Below are positions 8,933 through 18,368 of a stretch of 64,000 nucleotides of DNA, in pieces (the stretch's first letter is position 1; each line of letters opens with the position of its first letter). The stretch lies in contig CAYNTK010000006.1 of NCBI GenBank assembly GCA_964400285.1, positions 129,821-193,820 on the forward strand. The letters run 5' to 3'. The notes below the pieces were generated by a model. That model worked only from the letters and a program-made list of their open reading frames with translations, had not been told where the DNA came from and did not search any database. A program made the translations under genes and the position numbers. Origin of the DNA: FEN-1279 sp964400285. Lineage in GTDB: Bacteria; Bacteroidota; Ignavibacteria; Tepidaquicellales; Tepidaquicellaceae.

Positions 8933-9403
8933 TTAATTTAATACAAAAATTCCAAAGTTTAAAACCGCCGCAAAGGTTACCCAGAGTATATATGGAATCA
9001 GCAAAACCGAAGCGGTTTTAGAAACACGATAGAGAAATATTATACAAAGCAATATAGATAACCATAAAAATAAAATCTCCACAAATGCATATAGCGGTGA
9101 TTTAAAACCAAAGAAAATAATAGACCAAAACGCATTTAACACAAGTTGAAATAGAAACAAAGAAAAAAGAAATCCAAAATTTGGAACATCACTTTTTGTC
9201 CAAATAAAATAAAAAGAAATTCCCATTAGAACATAAAGCGAAAGCCAAACCGGTGCAAAAATCCAATTAGGTGGATTAAAGACTGGTTTATTTAGAGTAG
9301 CATACCAAGTTGGAATATTTGGTGTAGTAAATAAAGAACCAATAATTCCCGCAAGTTGGCATATTAAAAGACTTGTGATGAGTTTTAACCATTTAATTTT
9401 CAT
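8933..9403 (-). CDS. tspO: TspO/MBR family membrane protein
   Basis: 156 residues with five predicted membrane helices, the size and topology of bacterial TspO (CrtK/translocator protein). The WYATLNKPVFNPPNWIFAPVW signature after helix 1 is diagnostic. Family members bind porphyrins and cholesterol-like ligands and modulate tetrapyrrole or stress responses. It begins 12 bases downstream of the stop of the large membrane-protein gene on the same strand, so the two are likely one operon. It ends convergently against the DUF6544-like gene. Confidence 0.92.
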   Translation of the reverse strand: MKIKWLKLITSLLICQLAGIIGSLFTTPNIPTWYATLNKPVFNPPNWIFAPVWLSLYVLMGISFYFIWTKSDVPNFGFLFSLFLFQLVLNAFWSIIFFGFKSPLYAFVEILFLWLSILLCIIFLYRVSKTASVLLIPYILWVTFAAVLNFGIFVLN

Positions 9404-9415
9404 AATTTTGTTTCT

Positions 9416-10528
9416 TCACTCTTTAATTAATTCAATAGTTAGTAAATTTAATATGGAAGAATAAATAAAAATATGCAGTCTTTTAAGCCCTTTATGCGAA
9501 GAAGATTCTTTCCAGCATAAACTTAAAACATTTTTGAACACTGGAATAGCAGAAACAATGTATTTTATATCTTCCGTATATTTATTTCTATTTTTATTTA
9601 AGACTTTTTTAATTCCGAGAGTAAGTATTGGAGAAAGAAATTTATACCAAACAAGCATTAGCAATATTCCGCGAATTAACATTATTATTAAAGAATCCTT
9701 TTCAATGTATGGATTTTCAGGATAAAAATATGAATAGACAAGAAGAAATAAACTAAGCACAAAGAAAAATATTCCCCATGGTTTTAGCCACCATTTTTTT
9801 CTTGTTGTTTTTTTTGTGTCTTTATTTTTTACGTCAGCAAATAAATTTGAGTTTAAAAGGATATTTTTATTTTCTCTTTGCAGTAATGTATCGGTTTTTC
9901 TGTAGAGTATAGCAGAATATAATCCAGTAATGATTCCCGCAGTTATATGTATAGAGATGTAAATCAAAACGAGCCATTTGCTTGCAGCTACGTTTGAATT
10001 CATAATACCAAAGAAATCTTGTAATATTATAGTTGTAAATTTATCTATTGAAACCCAGAAATTTTGCCCAAAAAGTAAAATAAGAAAAATAACCTTCTGA
10101 AAAGCTGTAAATAGGGAAACGACTAATCCAAGTATTAAAGCAGAAACAAAAGGAAATTTTTTACCGATAAAAAGCAGTTCTCCAAAAATTCCTTGAAGAA
10201 AAACTGCAATGTAAGCAGTAAACGGAGTATGCGGACTTAAAATTCCTTTAACTATCATTACGATTGAAGTTGCTTTTAGTATAGTTCCTTTCTTGTGAGA
10301 AAATTTTGCTATTAAGATAATTAACATTACTGCAACATTACTAAGAACGATTCCCTTAAATGGAATTCGAGCTAAATGTAATATTCCTCCAAGAAATCCC
10401 TCGCTTGTAGCCCAGAGAGCAATCAAACGATTTATGACTTCAGTATTATGTATTTGTTTTGTGTTATTCAAATAAGCGAAAATTAAATAAAATGTATTGT
10501 ATAAGCAATAATGTTTGGCGGTTTGCAT
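9416..10528 (-). CDS. Polytopic membrane protein of unknown function
   Basis: 370 residues with roughly eight hydrophobic segments and a charged cytoplasmic-looking linker (ADVKNKDTKKTTRKKWW) near residue 235. The N-terminal half has Gly-rich helices and an SEGFLGGILHLARIPFKG segment reminiscent of small-ligand transporters such as ECF S-components, but I cannot place it in a family. The ATG at 10528 gives a polar start of about 12 residues before the first helix. It is upstream of and tightly spaced with tspO, suggesting a joint role. Confidence 0.7.
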   Translation of the reverse strand: MQTAKHYCLYNTFYLIFAYLNNTKQIHNTEVINRLIALWATSEGFLGGILHLARIPFKGIVLSNVAVMLIILIAKFSHKKGTILKATSIVMIVKGILSPHTPFTAYIAVFLQGIFGELLFIGKKFPFVSALILGLVVSLFTAFQKVIFLILLFGQNFWVSIDKFTTIILQDFFGIMNSNVAASKWLVLIYISIHITAGIITGLYSAILYRKTDTLLQRENKNILLNSNLFADVKNKDTKKTTRKKWWLKPWGIFFFVLSLFLLVYSYFYPENPYIEKDSLIIMLIRGILLMLVWYKFLSPILTLGIKKVLNKNRNKYTEDIKYIVSAIPVFKNVLSLCWKESSSHKGLKRLHIFIYSSILNLLTIELIKE

Positions 10529-10640
10529 TAATGGTTTACGATTATGATTTAATAATTGTTTTTTAAAAATAATTACAATAACTTCACGCTATATTAATTT
10601 AAGAATTTTTTATATTATTATTTCACTTTGACAGTATATT

Positions 10641-11633
10641 ATGATTCCTCTTTATAATGACGAAGTTAATGAGTGCTATTTTTGCAAATCGGGGAAATTT
10701 ATTCCACATTCGAAAGCAAAATTTTGGAGTATTGTAGATTTAAATTTTGTCGAATGTGGAAACTGTGGTTTAATTTTTTGTAATCCGATACCGACGCTTG
10801 ATGTAATTATAAAAGCTAACGATGCATTGAACATCGTTCACGTTTCGAGGGGAACAGTTTCTCAGTACAAAGGTGGAAAACAGTTTACTTATAAATTGAA
10901 AAAGATTAAAGAGAGGGGAATATTATTTGATGTTGGATGTGCCGAGGGATTTTTTCTGAAAGGAATTGAAGATAATAGTAAATGGAAAGCAGAAGGGCTC
11001 GATATAATAAAATCAGCAGTTGACTTCGCAAATGATAAACTTGGAGTGAAAGTTTATTTTGGTGTTCTTGAAGATTTACAGGGGTGCGAGGAAAAATATG
11101 ATTATATCAGGATGAACAATATTATTGAACACGTTCAAAATCCAATTAATTTTTTAAGGAAGACAAATCAAATTCTGAAAAAAGGTGGTTTAGTTTGGTG
11201 CTCGACACCAAACGGTGTTCAGGACGGAGCTGTACTTAAGACTACAAATAAGCAAGGGACAGTTTTAAATTTACTTGAGAATCATTTTTTTTATTATAAA
11301 CCGAAGACATTAAAAAAAATGTTTGAATACTGCGGTTTTGGAATTATCAAGTCTTATTGCGAAGGAATAAAACATACTTTGACAGATTTCGGTTTTATTC
11401 CGTGGGTGAAGATAAAAGGAATTTTTGAAGGATACAATCTTAATGATTATAAAGATAAAAAAAATATCGAGTTTAATTTTTCAAAGGAAGAAATCGAAAA
11501 GATGCCCAACGATAAGTCGCTGAAAGATTATAAGTTGAAGTTTGATTTATTTATTAACAGAATTTCAAAAGTTCGGGTGCCTTCTATGATTCCGATAGGG
11601 CATCAACAAAATATACTGGCGAAGAAAATATGA
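10641..11633 (+). CDS. Zinc-knuckle SAM-dependent methyltransferase
   Basis: 330 residues. The N terminus carries two Cys pairs, Cys12-x2-Cys15 and Cys39-x2-Cys42, of the kind seen in methyltransferases of surface-sugar pathways. A class I SAM domain follows with motif I LFDVGCAEGFFLKGI (about residues 94-108), IIEHVQNPINFLRKTNQIL (motif post-II) and GGLVWCSTPN (motif III). The substrate is unknown; related proteins methylate sugars or lipids. Its stop overlaps the start of the CapA-like gene by 4 bases (ATGA), indicating translational coupling. Confidence 0.8.
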   Translation: MIPLYNDEVNECYFCKSGKFIPHSKAKFWSIVDLNFVECGNCGLIFCNPIPTLDVIIKANDALNIVHVSRGTVSQYKGGKQFTYKLKKIKERGILFDVGCAEGFFLKGIEDNSKWKAEGLDIIKSAVDFANDKLGVKVYFGVLEDLQGCEEKYDYIRMNNIIEHVQNPINFLRKTNQILKKGGLVWCSTPNGVQDGAVLKTTNKQGTVLNLLENHFFYYKPKTLKKMFEYCGFGIIKSYCEGIKHTLTDFGFIPWVKIKGIFEGYNLNDYKDKKNIEFNFSKEEIEKMPNDKSLKDYKLKFDLFINRISKVRVPSMIPIGHQQNILAKKI

Positions 11634-12730
11634 TTACAAAAATTTTTTATATATTAATAATTTTATATTCTATAAGTGCATTTGAATGTAAACAAGAATC
11701 CAATTTAAATAAAAGTAAGGATTCTACAAAAACCGAGAAAAATAAGAACGATGAAGAAAAGCTGATTTCTATTATTGGAGTTGGAGATATTATGATGGGA
11801 AGTAATTATCCATCTACGAGTTCACTTCCCCCTGATGATGGAAAATATTTGTTTGAAGATGTTAAAGAAATTTTACAAGATGCTGATATAACCTGTGGAA
11901 ATCTTGAAGGAACACTTCTCGATAAAGGAGGAACACCTAAAAAATGCAATAATTCCGAAAATTGTCACTCTTTCCGTATGCCAACTCATTATGCGGAATA
12001 TTTACAAGATGTGGGATTTGATTTTATGAACCTAGCGAATAACCATAGCGGTGATATGGGATTGGAGGGTAGAGAAAGCACTTATAGAACTCTTGAAAAA
12101 AATGAAATTAGTTTTGCGGGAACTCTGGATTATCCTGTGGCAATTTTAAAATATGACGGTGTAAATTATGGCTTTGCGGGATTTGCTCCAAATAATGGAA
12201 CTGTAAGTATATTAAATCTTAAAAAAGCAGCTGAGATTATTTCGGATTTAAAAAAGGAATCGGATATCGTAATAGTATTTTTCCACGGTGGTGCGGAGGG
12301 AGTTTCAGCACAAAGAGTTCCACAAAAAAACGAAACATATATTGGAGAGAATAGAGGAGATATATATGAATTTGCTCATACGGTAATAGATGCCGGTGCA
12401 GATGTAGTGTTTGGGAGTGGTCCGCATGTAACAAGAGCAATCGAATTATATAAAAATAGAATAATCGCTTACAGTCTTGGTAATTTCTGCACTTACGGGA
12501 AGTTCGGATTAAGCGGACCCATGGGTGTTTCACCGATTTTAAAAGTTTTTGTTAATAAAAAAGGTGAATTTGTAAAAGGAGTAATAACAGCTACAAAGCA
12601 GGTCACACGCGGATTTCCTGTATTAGATGAAAAAGGCACTGTAATCAAAACTATGCAGGAGTTAACGAGAAAAGATTTCCCGGATGGTGAATTAATTATC
12701 AGCGATGATGGAAAGGTCGAAAAAAAATAA
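11630..12730 (+). CDS. CapA-family (poly-gamma-glutamate synthesis type) protein
   Basis: 366 residues. After a hydrophobic N terminus ending around ISAFEC (possible lipoprotein Cys21, weak lipobox) and a Lys/Asp/Glu-rich linker, the calcineurin-like CapA domain starts at about residue 47 with GVGDIMMGSNYP. Metal-site-type motifs follow: CGNLEGTL, NLANNHSGDMG, VIVFFHGGAEG and VFGSGPHVTRAIELY, then SLGNF. CapA proteins act outside the membrane in polyglutamate or polysaccharide assembly, though many homologues have other or unknown roles. Coupling to the methyltransferase suggests a cell-envelope function. Confidence 0.85.
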   Translation: MITKIFYILIILYSISAFECKQESNLNKSKDSTKTEKNKNDEEKLISIIGVGDIMMGSNYPSTSSLPPDDGKYLFEDVKEILQDADITCGNLEGTLLDKGGTPKKCNNSENCHSFRMPTHYAEYLQDVGFDFMNLANNHSGDMGLEGRESTYRTLEKNEISFAGTLDYPVAILKYDGVNYGFAGFAPNNGTVSILNLKKAAEIISDLKKESDIVIVFFHGGAEGVSAQRVPQKNETYIGENRGDIYEFAHTVIDAGADVVFGSGPHVTRAIELYKNRIIAYSLGNFCTYGKFGLSGPMGVSPILKVFVNKKGEFVKGVITATKQVTRGFPVLDEKGTVIKTMQELTRKDFPDGELIISDDGKVEKK

Positions 12731-12801
12731 ATCGGTTTTTTGTGCAAATAATTATAAGTTGAATTATTTTTTAGAAATAGGTAAATTTATAATTCTTAAA
12801 T

Positions 12802-12874
12802 GGACAGGTAGCTCAGTTGGTAGAGCAACGGCCTGAAAAGCCGTGTGTCGCCGGTTCGATTCCGGCCCTGTCCA
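12802..12874 (+). tRNA. tRNA-Phe (GAA anticodon)
   Basis: Complete cloverleaf: acceptor GGACAGG/CCTGTCC, D arm GCTC/GAGC, anticodon stem ACGGC/GCCGT with loop CTGAAAA (anticodon GAA), T arm CGCCGG-TTCGATT-CCGGC. Discriminator A at 12874. CCA is not encoded, unlike the tRNA-Pro in this window. Confidence 0.95.
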
Positions 12875-13042
12875 CATTTCTTTTTACAGTAGAGTCTCGA
12901 GGTTTTATTTTTAAGATTTAGCAAACCTGAATACAGGATGTGTTATCTTGATAAAATTAAGTTTTTACTTATAGTGGAGAGCATTGCAAACCTTTTCTAT
13001 TTTTTCCTTTATAAATTTTCAATCTTATTAATATAATAAAAA

Positions 13043-13075
13043 AAGAAGCTTTTTAAATGTATTAAAAAGCTTCTT
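13043..13075 (-). terminator. Intrinsic terminator after the S15 hydrolase gene
   Basis: AAGAAGCTTTTTAA at 13043-13056 pairs with TTAAAAAGCTTCTT at 13062-13075. The preceding A-run on the plus strand supplies the U-tract for the minus-strand gene. Confidence 0.85.
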
Positions 13076-13096
13076 CTAAAATAACTTTCAAAAAAA

Positions 13097-15022
13097 CTAT
13101 TTTATAAGAACCATTTTATTGGTAGATGTGAAATTATTTGCAGATAACCTATATATATAAACTCCACTTGATAATCCAGTTGCATTCCATTTCACCGAAT
13201 ATTCACCTGCTTTCATTTTTTCGTTAACAAGTTCAGTTATCAGTCTACCCGAAATATCATATATATTTATTTTAACGTCATAAACAGAAGCGTTACTATG
13301 TGGTAGTCCGAATTTTATAGTTGTAACTGGATTAAACGGATTTGGATAATTTTGTTCGAGAACAAAAGTGTTCGGCAAATTATTATTTGTTTGAACAATT
13401 TCATTTGAAATATATCCTATAAGTGGTATCTGAATATAAGTTGGATTTGCTGTATTCATATAGATTACATTTCTGGCTTTTTTAAGCGATGGTAAAACGT
13501 AAGGATTAGTTCTTAAGAATGGGTCATCTGAAATATTATCGAGATTTGTTAATATAACCCTGATTTTACTACCTGCTTTGAAAGTATGTGAGTGTGCAGT
13601 TCCCCAAAAAGAAAATTGTCTGATAACATTAGGTGTAATTTTTCTGTCCATAGCATTTGCACGTGTAACCAGTCTTGCAGTTCCACTTGTTGGGACTTCC
13701 CAAATTTGAAAATTGAATTGTGCTCTTGTAGTGTTACTTTTGTAATGCACGTTAACAAAAGGTGTCCCTACCATTCTTGCATCTTGAACAAGTTGTGGTG
13801 TCTCAAAAATAAATTGTGTCTTTCCAAATTTTGTTGTAAATGATGAACCTGTAAACTCTGTATTAACTGCATATAGCATTGTGAGAGTCGTATCTTTAAT
13901 GTCATTAAAGAAACTTAAAGTATCAGGAAGAGTGCTATTTGCAATCGTTTTTAATTTAAGATTAGGAAATAAATAAAACTTTACATCTTGAACTCCCGCT
14001 GGTGCCCATGCAGTTGACCAAAACCTTTGCCATGTCCAGCCAGAAGATATCCTAGGATATGTACTTGCCGAATATATATATCTTGCCGAATCGAGAGTGT
14101 AATTATTAATATCTTTTAGCCAGTAAGATAACCAGTCATCTACTACATCTGTTAAATAATTTTCCTCATTTAAATTTGGGTCTGCTCCGTGTGCATCATA
14201 AGAACCAAGATATAATCTGAAAGATGTTGAAGGAGAAATGTTCATTATATTTTTCAAAATTCCATAGGAATTGAAAAACTTATCCTGCCAAACATTTGCA
14301 AGTAAAAAAGGTGTTGTATTTTGATTTAATTTATTTGCAAAATCTCTGTTTAGAGGCATATAATATTCGAGACTATCCCATTTTTCGTCTGTGTCAGCTA
14401 AAATCCAACTTCTATATCTTGAAACTTGATTATTATATCTTACTATACTTGTATCATAACTTACCGTCCAAAGCAAAGTCATTTTTACACATTTGTTTTC
14501 AATCCAACTTGTCGCAAATTCAGGTGTTGTGACTTCTGGAACTATACATCGCAAATTAACACCATTACAAACGGCCATAAAAGGGATAGTGCCTCCTTGT
14601 GATGCCCCAATTGCCCCAACTCTATTAGTATTAACAATTGATTGACCTTTTACATAATTAACAACCTGAATAAAGTCATTCATTTCTGTAGTACTTATTA
14701 AATTCGATTTTCCGGTTGAAAATCCCTGTCCACGCATAGAATAAGCCATTGAAAAGTAGCCATAGTCTGCATAATCCTCTGCTTCCGAAAGTAAATCTTC
14801 TTTCGATAAACCGTAACCGTGACATAGAATAAGTGCAGGCCAGCCACCAGTAGGAGGCGAGCCGCTTGGTATAAATTTCGTGCAATCCAGAATAGTTCCA
14901 TCAGGCATCGTTAAGGTAAAATCAACTCTTGTTGCCGCATAAGAATTAATTGCAAATGCAAGAAAAGAGATTATTATGAATTTATATATTTTATTAAGAT
15001 ATATTCGTTTTTTTCTTTTCAT
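13097..15022 (-). CDS. S15-type (CocE/X-Pro dipeptidyl-peptidase-like) hydrolase with T9SS sorting domain
   Basis: 641 residues. A signal peptide (about residues 1-30, ending INSYAA) is followed by an alpha/beta hydrolase: oxyanion-side LILCHGYG near residue 65, SMRGQGFS near residue 95, and the nucleophile Ser141 in GAIGASQGG. YLGSYDAHGADPN is a candidate Asp/His region, and a jelly-roll-like domain typical of S15 enzymes covers about residues 330-530. The last 90 residues are a T9SS type A domain with EQNYPNPFNP and terminal NKMVLIK. Predicted to be exported and to cleave peptides or esters at the surface. It has its own terminator. Confidence 0.85.
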   Translation of the reverse strand: MKRKKRIYLNKIYKFIIISFLAFAINSYAATRVDFTLTMPDGTILDCTKFIPSGSPPTGGWPALILCHGYGLSKEDLLSEAEDYADYGYFSMAYSMRGQGFSTGKSNLISTTEMNDFIQVVNYVKGQSIVNTNRVGAIGASQGGTIPFMAVCNGVNLRCIVPEVTTPEFATSWIENKCVKMTLLWTVSYDTSIVRYNNQVSRYRSWILADTDEKWDSLEYYMPLNRDFANKLNQNTTPFLLANVWQDKFFNSYGILKNIMNISPSTSFRLYLGSYDAHGADPNLNEENYLTDVVDDWLSYWLKDINNYTLDSARYIYSASTYPRISSGWTWQRFWSTAWAPAGVQDVKFYLFPNLKLKTIANSTLPDTLSFFNDIKDTTLTMLYAVNTEFTGSSFTTKFGKTQFIFETPQLVQDARMVGTPFVNVHYKSNTTRAQFNFQIWEVPTSGTARLVTRANAMDRKITPNVIRQFSFWGTAHSHTFKAGSKIRVILTNLDNISDDPFLRTNPYVLPSLKKARNVIYMNTANPTYIQIPLIGYISNEIVQTNNNLPNTFVLEQNYPNPFNPVTTIKFGLPHSNASVYDVKINIYDISGRLITELVNEKMKAGEYSVKWNATGLSSGVYIYRLSANNFTSTNKMVLIK

Positions 15023-15221
15023 TTTTCTGAAAACAATTTTATCTAAGAAATATAATATAAGGATATTAATATGTTAATTCAACAATTAAATTAAATTATT
15101 TTTTAAGCGTGGAGTTTAATAAAAGCTAATAAACTTATTTTTATTATTTGATAAACCTTAGTTAAAAAATTTTAGAGTGTATGTTTTTAATGATTTTAAA
15201 AAATATATATACTGATAGTTT

Positions 15222-15623
15222 TTATTTCATTTCACTTTTAGGGGTTTTTATTACTTCGACCTTAGTATTTTTATCGAAACAGTCATAGCATATATCGACC
15301 GTAATATTACTATAAACATATACCGAGTATATATTGATTGTATATGAATAGTTATCATCTTCCATAATAGCTCTGAAATCATAAGTTCCTTCATCTAAAA
15401 TTATATTAATATATTCATAGGGATAGATAAAATCGCCAATAATATTTTTACTCCATCTTTCTCCTCCATAGTAATAATCCCTATAATATACTGCTGTAAT
15501 ATATTTATCGTTTTCACTATTGTATATGCTCACATAATAGTGGTTAGGTGCATAAATATAGTCACACCCACTGGAGTTTAACAGAAAAACGACAAAACCG
15601 ATTATGTAAATTATACTTTTCAT
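15222..15623 (-). CDS. Small Tyr-rich lipoprotein
   Basis: 133 residues starting MKSIIYIIGFVVFLLNSSGC, a lipoprotein signal with Cys20 as the lipidation site. The mature part is rich in Tyr and predicted beta, with a late Cys pair ICYDC. No family recognised. It is divergent from the PQQ-propeller gene and shares a 154-base promoter region with it. Confidence 0.65.
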   Translation of the reverse strand: MKSIIYIIGFVVFLLNSSGCDYIYAPNHYYVSIYNSENDKYITAVYYRDYYYGGERWSKNIIGDFIYPYEYINIILDEGTYDFRAIMEDDNYSYTINIYSVYVYSNITVDICYDCFDKNTKVEVIKTPKSEMK

Positions 15624-15652
15624 AATATTTTATTTTTTGTTTCTATATTTTA

Positions 15653-15669
15653 TACCCCCTTATGGGGTA
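15653..15669. repeat. Small GC-rich palindrome in a divergent promoter region
   Basis: TACCCC at 15653-15658 and GGGGTA at 15664-15669 form a 6-bp inverted repeat around CTTAT, in an otherwise AT-only stretch between the divergent lipoprotein and propeller genes. Operator or 5'-leader hairpin; function unknown. Confidence 0.4.
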
Positions 15670-15777
15670 AAAGTTTCTTGTTTTTTACAATATTATGAAA
15701 ATTTAATTTAATAAACAATCGTATTATTATATTTTTTTTAAAAAGAAATATTTATTTTGAAAGAAAAATATACTTAA

Positions 15778-17502
15778 ATGAAAAATGTATATCTTTTCGT
15801 AATACTATTCTCATATACTTGTGCTTTCTCTCAAAATTGGTATACCTTTGCAGGAAGCAATCAAAAAAATGGACTTACGAAACTAACTGGTCCAATTTCT
15901 GTGTCAACCCCTTATTGGAGTGTTAACTCTACAAACACAACTGTATGGGGAAATGCTGTTTACACTTTTGGGAATAAATTTGTTACATCGAGAGTGATTC
16001 TATCTCCATACACCGGAAAGATAGAATTAAGAGATTTGACAACGGGCACTTTAATCTGGCAGAAAACAGTTTCGGATACAGCAAGAATGTATGCAGTTGG
16101 ATTCACTGAAGATGCTGTATATGCCTGTGATTATAAAGTCGGTAGGTTATATGCCCTGTCAGTTGATAGTGGAAATGTTAAATGGAGTATTGCATCTGAT
16201 ATGTTTCCGGGGAATACAGGTATATGCTTTGCGCCTGACGGAGACCCTATAATTTTTCAAAAAAGAATTGATAGAAAAACTGGTATTCCTAAATGGACAA
16301 ATAATTATACCATTCCTGTTGCACCTGATGGTGGTTATGTAGTATATGGGAACACTTATTATCATTGGACAGGAACAATTGTTACTCCGAAAAAACTTAT
16401 TGCTATCGATATTAATACCGGGGCGACAAAATATCAATCTTCGGATTTACCAGGTGACGGAGACCAAGAAAATGATTTAGTAGTAGGGCCAGATGGAACA
16501 ATATATATTGCCCGTGATGGCGGTTCGCTTCATGCTTTTATGGATAATGGCTCGGGATTTACTCAAAAATGGACTTTAACTCCTGCTGTTCTTGTTAAAT
16601 CTTTTGGACCAAATAATATTTTATACTGTGCAAATGTTAATAATGGCTCCACTAATGGAAGATTAATGAGGGTAAATGGATTAACGGGAACCGTATTAGA
16701 TTCTGTATCTTCTAATATTTCCGCGGTTTATGTTACTGTTGACTATGATTCTACAGTATATGTTAGCACTGGTGAAGCAGCTAATGGAAGATATTTTGCT
16801 TTCTCACCAGATTTACAAACTACAAAATGGCAATTAAATTTACCTTATAATTATTATACGGGTTGTCCACTTGGAAAAGAAGGTGTATTTGTAGCCATTG
16901 GTTCGGGAAATCAAATAACAGCATACAAACCTAACATAAATAGAAAACCAGTCGCAGACTTCTATTCAAGCGGAAGAGATATTACAACAACTCAAACAAT
17001 TAATTTTTTTGACCAATCTTCATTTTCTCCGACTTCGTGGAATTGGACGTTTGTCGGTGGAAATCCCTCATCATCAACCTTACAAAATCCAACTGGTATA
17101 ACTTACAATTCTCAAGGAATTTTCGAGGTTAAACTTGTAGCGAGTAATAGTTATGGTTCGGATACTATTGTTAGAAATCAATACGTTTTTGTAACACAAT
17201 CTTCAGGTGTTAGTGGGAAAACAAATAATACACCAAACGAATTTAAACTGTATCAGAATTATCCAAATCCGTTTAATCCTTCAACAACGATTAAGTATGA
17301 AATAAAAAATATTAGTAACGTAGCTATTAAGATATACAATTGTCTTGGTAAAGATTTAGTAACCCTTGTTAAGGAAAAACAGAATTCGGGAATTTATGAA
17401 GTAAATTTTAAAAATGAACATTTTCCTTCAGGGCTTTATTTTTATTCCCTCTTAGTGGATAACAAAAGAATTGAAACAAAAAAAATGATTATAATTAGAT
17501 AA
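15778..17502 (+). CDS. PQQ-like beta-propeller plus PKD protein with T9SS sorting domain
   Basis: 574 residues. A signal peptide ends near FSQ (residue 19). Residues about 20-390 contain repeats of the PQQ/pyrrolo-quinoline propeller type (LTTGTLIWQKTV, SVDSGNVKWSI, INTGATKYQS, LTGTVLDSV). A PKD domain follows (VADFYSSGRDITT through FDQSSFSPTSWNWTFVGG, ending NSYGSDTIVRNQYV). The last 88 residues are a T9SS type A domain with YQNYPNPFNPST. Surface-exposed or secreted; ligand unknown. A TTATTTTGAAAG motif 18 bases before the ATG is shared with the M28 peptidase gene. Confidence 0.85.
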   Translation: MKNVYLFVILFSYTCAFSQNWYTFAGSNQKNGLTKLTGPISVSTPYWSVNSTNTTVWGNAVYTFGNKFVTSRVILSPYTGKIELRDLTTGTLIWQKTVSDTARMYAVGFTEDAVYACDYKVGRLYALSVDSGNVKWSIASDMFPGNTGICFAPDGDPIIFQKRIDRKTGIPKWTNNYTIPVAPDGGYVVYGNTYYHWTGTIVTPKKLIAIDINTGATKYQSSDLPGDGDQENDLVVGPDGTIYIARDGGSLHAFMDNGSGFTQKWTLTPAVLVKSFGPNNILYCANVNNGSTNGRLMRVNGLTGTVLDSVSSNISAVYVTVDYDSTVYVSTGEAANGRYFAFSPDLQTTKWQLNLPYNYYTGCPLGKEGVFVAIGSGNQITAYKPNINRKPVADFYSSGRDITTTQTINFFDQSSFSPTSWNWTFVGGNPSSSTLQNPTGITYNSQGIFEVKLVASNSYGSDTIVRNQYVFVTQSSGVSGKTNNTPNEFKLYQNYPNPFNPSTTIKYEIKNISNVAIKIYNCLGKDLVTLVKEKQNSGIYEVNFKNEHFPSGLYFYSLLVDNKRIETKKMIIIR

Positions 17503-17527
17503 ATTTTGTTAATCTTTTTTCTTTTGT

Positions 17528-17556
17528 AAGGGTGATAATATTATCACCCTTTTTAT
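17528..17556 (+). terminator. Intrinsic terminator after the PQQ-propeller gene
   Basis: AAGGGTGATAAT at 17528-17539 is directly followed by its reverse complement ATTATCACCCTT, then TTTATT. Confidence 0.9.
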
Positions 17557-17615
17557 TAAACCAAAAACCAACTTAAATTGTCATACTATAAAATTTATTA
17601 ATCAATATAAAAAAA

Positions 17616-17999
17616 ATGAATAAGACTAAATCAATTGCCCTTACAATTATTCTTCTGATTTTTTTAGAAAGCACATTAAGTATTGCACAAGATAATTCAA
17701 AAATAGGAAGCAAATCTAAATATAGATGCACTCCCGAAGAGCAAGCAAAAAGAATTACAGATAAAATGAAAACGCAATTAGGACTGAGCGATGAGCAATA
17801 TAATAAAATATTGCAACTTCAAACCGATAGGATAAAATATCTTAGAGAATTAAGGGAGAAAGATTTGATTTCCAGAAGTGAAGTCAAGAAAAAACGTGAA
17901 GAATTCAGAAACAATATTAATAACATTTTAACCGATGAACAGCAGAAGAAAATGAAAAGTAAAAAGAAGAATAGAAAACAAAGAATGAAAATAGAATAA
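17616..17999 (+). CDS. Spy/CpxP-like periplasmic protein
   Basis: 127 residues. A signal peptide of about 25 residues ends in LSIAQ. The mature part is helical and charged, with KMKTQLGLSDEQYNKILQLQ and a repeat-like NNINNILTDEQQKKM segment, the LTxEQ-type pattern of Spy/CpxP (LTXXQ) periplasmic chaperone-like proteins. It ends in a very basic tail (KSKKKNRKQRMK). Likely a periplasmic stress or metal-response protein; regulation not visible. Own terminator downstream. Confidence 0.65.
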   Translation: MNKTKSIALTIILLIFLESTLSIAQDNSKIGSKSKYRCTPEEQAKRITDKMKTQLGLSDEQYNKILQLQTDRIKYLRELREKDLISRSEVKKKREEFRNNINNILTDEQQKKMKSKKKNRKQRMKIE

Positions 18000-18034
18000 T
18001 TTTTTGATTTTTCTTCTTTTAAAGAATAATTTGT

Positions 18035-18064
18035 AATCCCTTTCCCAAAGAAAGGGATTTTTTA
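18035..18064 (+). terminator. Intrinsic terminator after the Spy-like gene
   Basis: AATCCCTTTC at 18035-18044, loop CCAAA, GAAAGGGATT at 18050-18059, then TTTTA. Confidence 0.9.
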
Positions 18065-18098
18065 TACTTCAAATAAATAAAATATCCCGTTCGTGTAA

Positions 18099-18287
18099 TT
18101 GTCAATCTGGGAAGATTGTATTCTATATGAAACGCAGAAGAAAAAGATAGTTAGCAATCAAAAAGTTGATAATAATATTGATTTATCCGATTTATCTGGA
18201 ATTGAAATTAATACTTTAAAGGAAGTGTTTTCGCAAATATCAACTTTTCAGTCAAAACTTAAATGTGACTTCGGTATAAAAGAATAG
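18099..18287 (+). pseudogene. C-terminal remnant, possibly of a DUF294/CBS nucleotidyltransferase-like gene
   Basis: An open frame of 62 codons begins at TTG directly after a TAA and 35 bases after a terminator, with no RBS. The end reads IEINTLKEVFSQISTFQSKLKCDFG, which resembles the C-terminal helix of DUF294-type putative nucleotidyltransferases (a LKEIFSQI-type segment). That resemblance is from memory and is modest. I read it as a stub left after deletion of the gene. An expressed small protein is less likely. Confidence 0.4.
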
Positions 18288-18314
18288 CGAAGAACTCAAT
18301 TTTTAGAAAAAAAA

Positions 18315-18343
18315 AAGAGGCTGACCTTTTGTGACAGCCTCTT
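18315..18343 (-). terminator. Intrinsic terminator for the small secreted protein gene
   Basis: AAGAGGCTG at 18315-18323 pairs with CAGCCTCTT at 18335-18343. The A-run at 18307-18316 gives the minus-strand U-tract. Confidence 0.85.
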
Positions 18344-18368
18344 AAATAAAAACTCTTAATTATCGATT

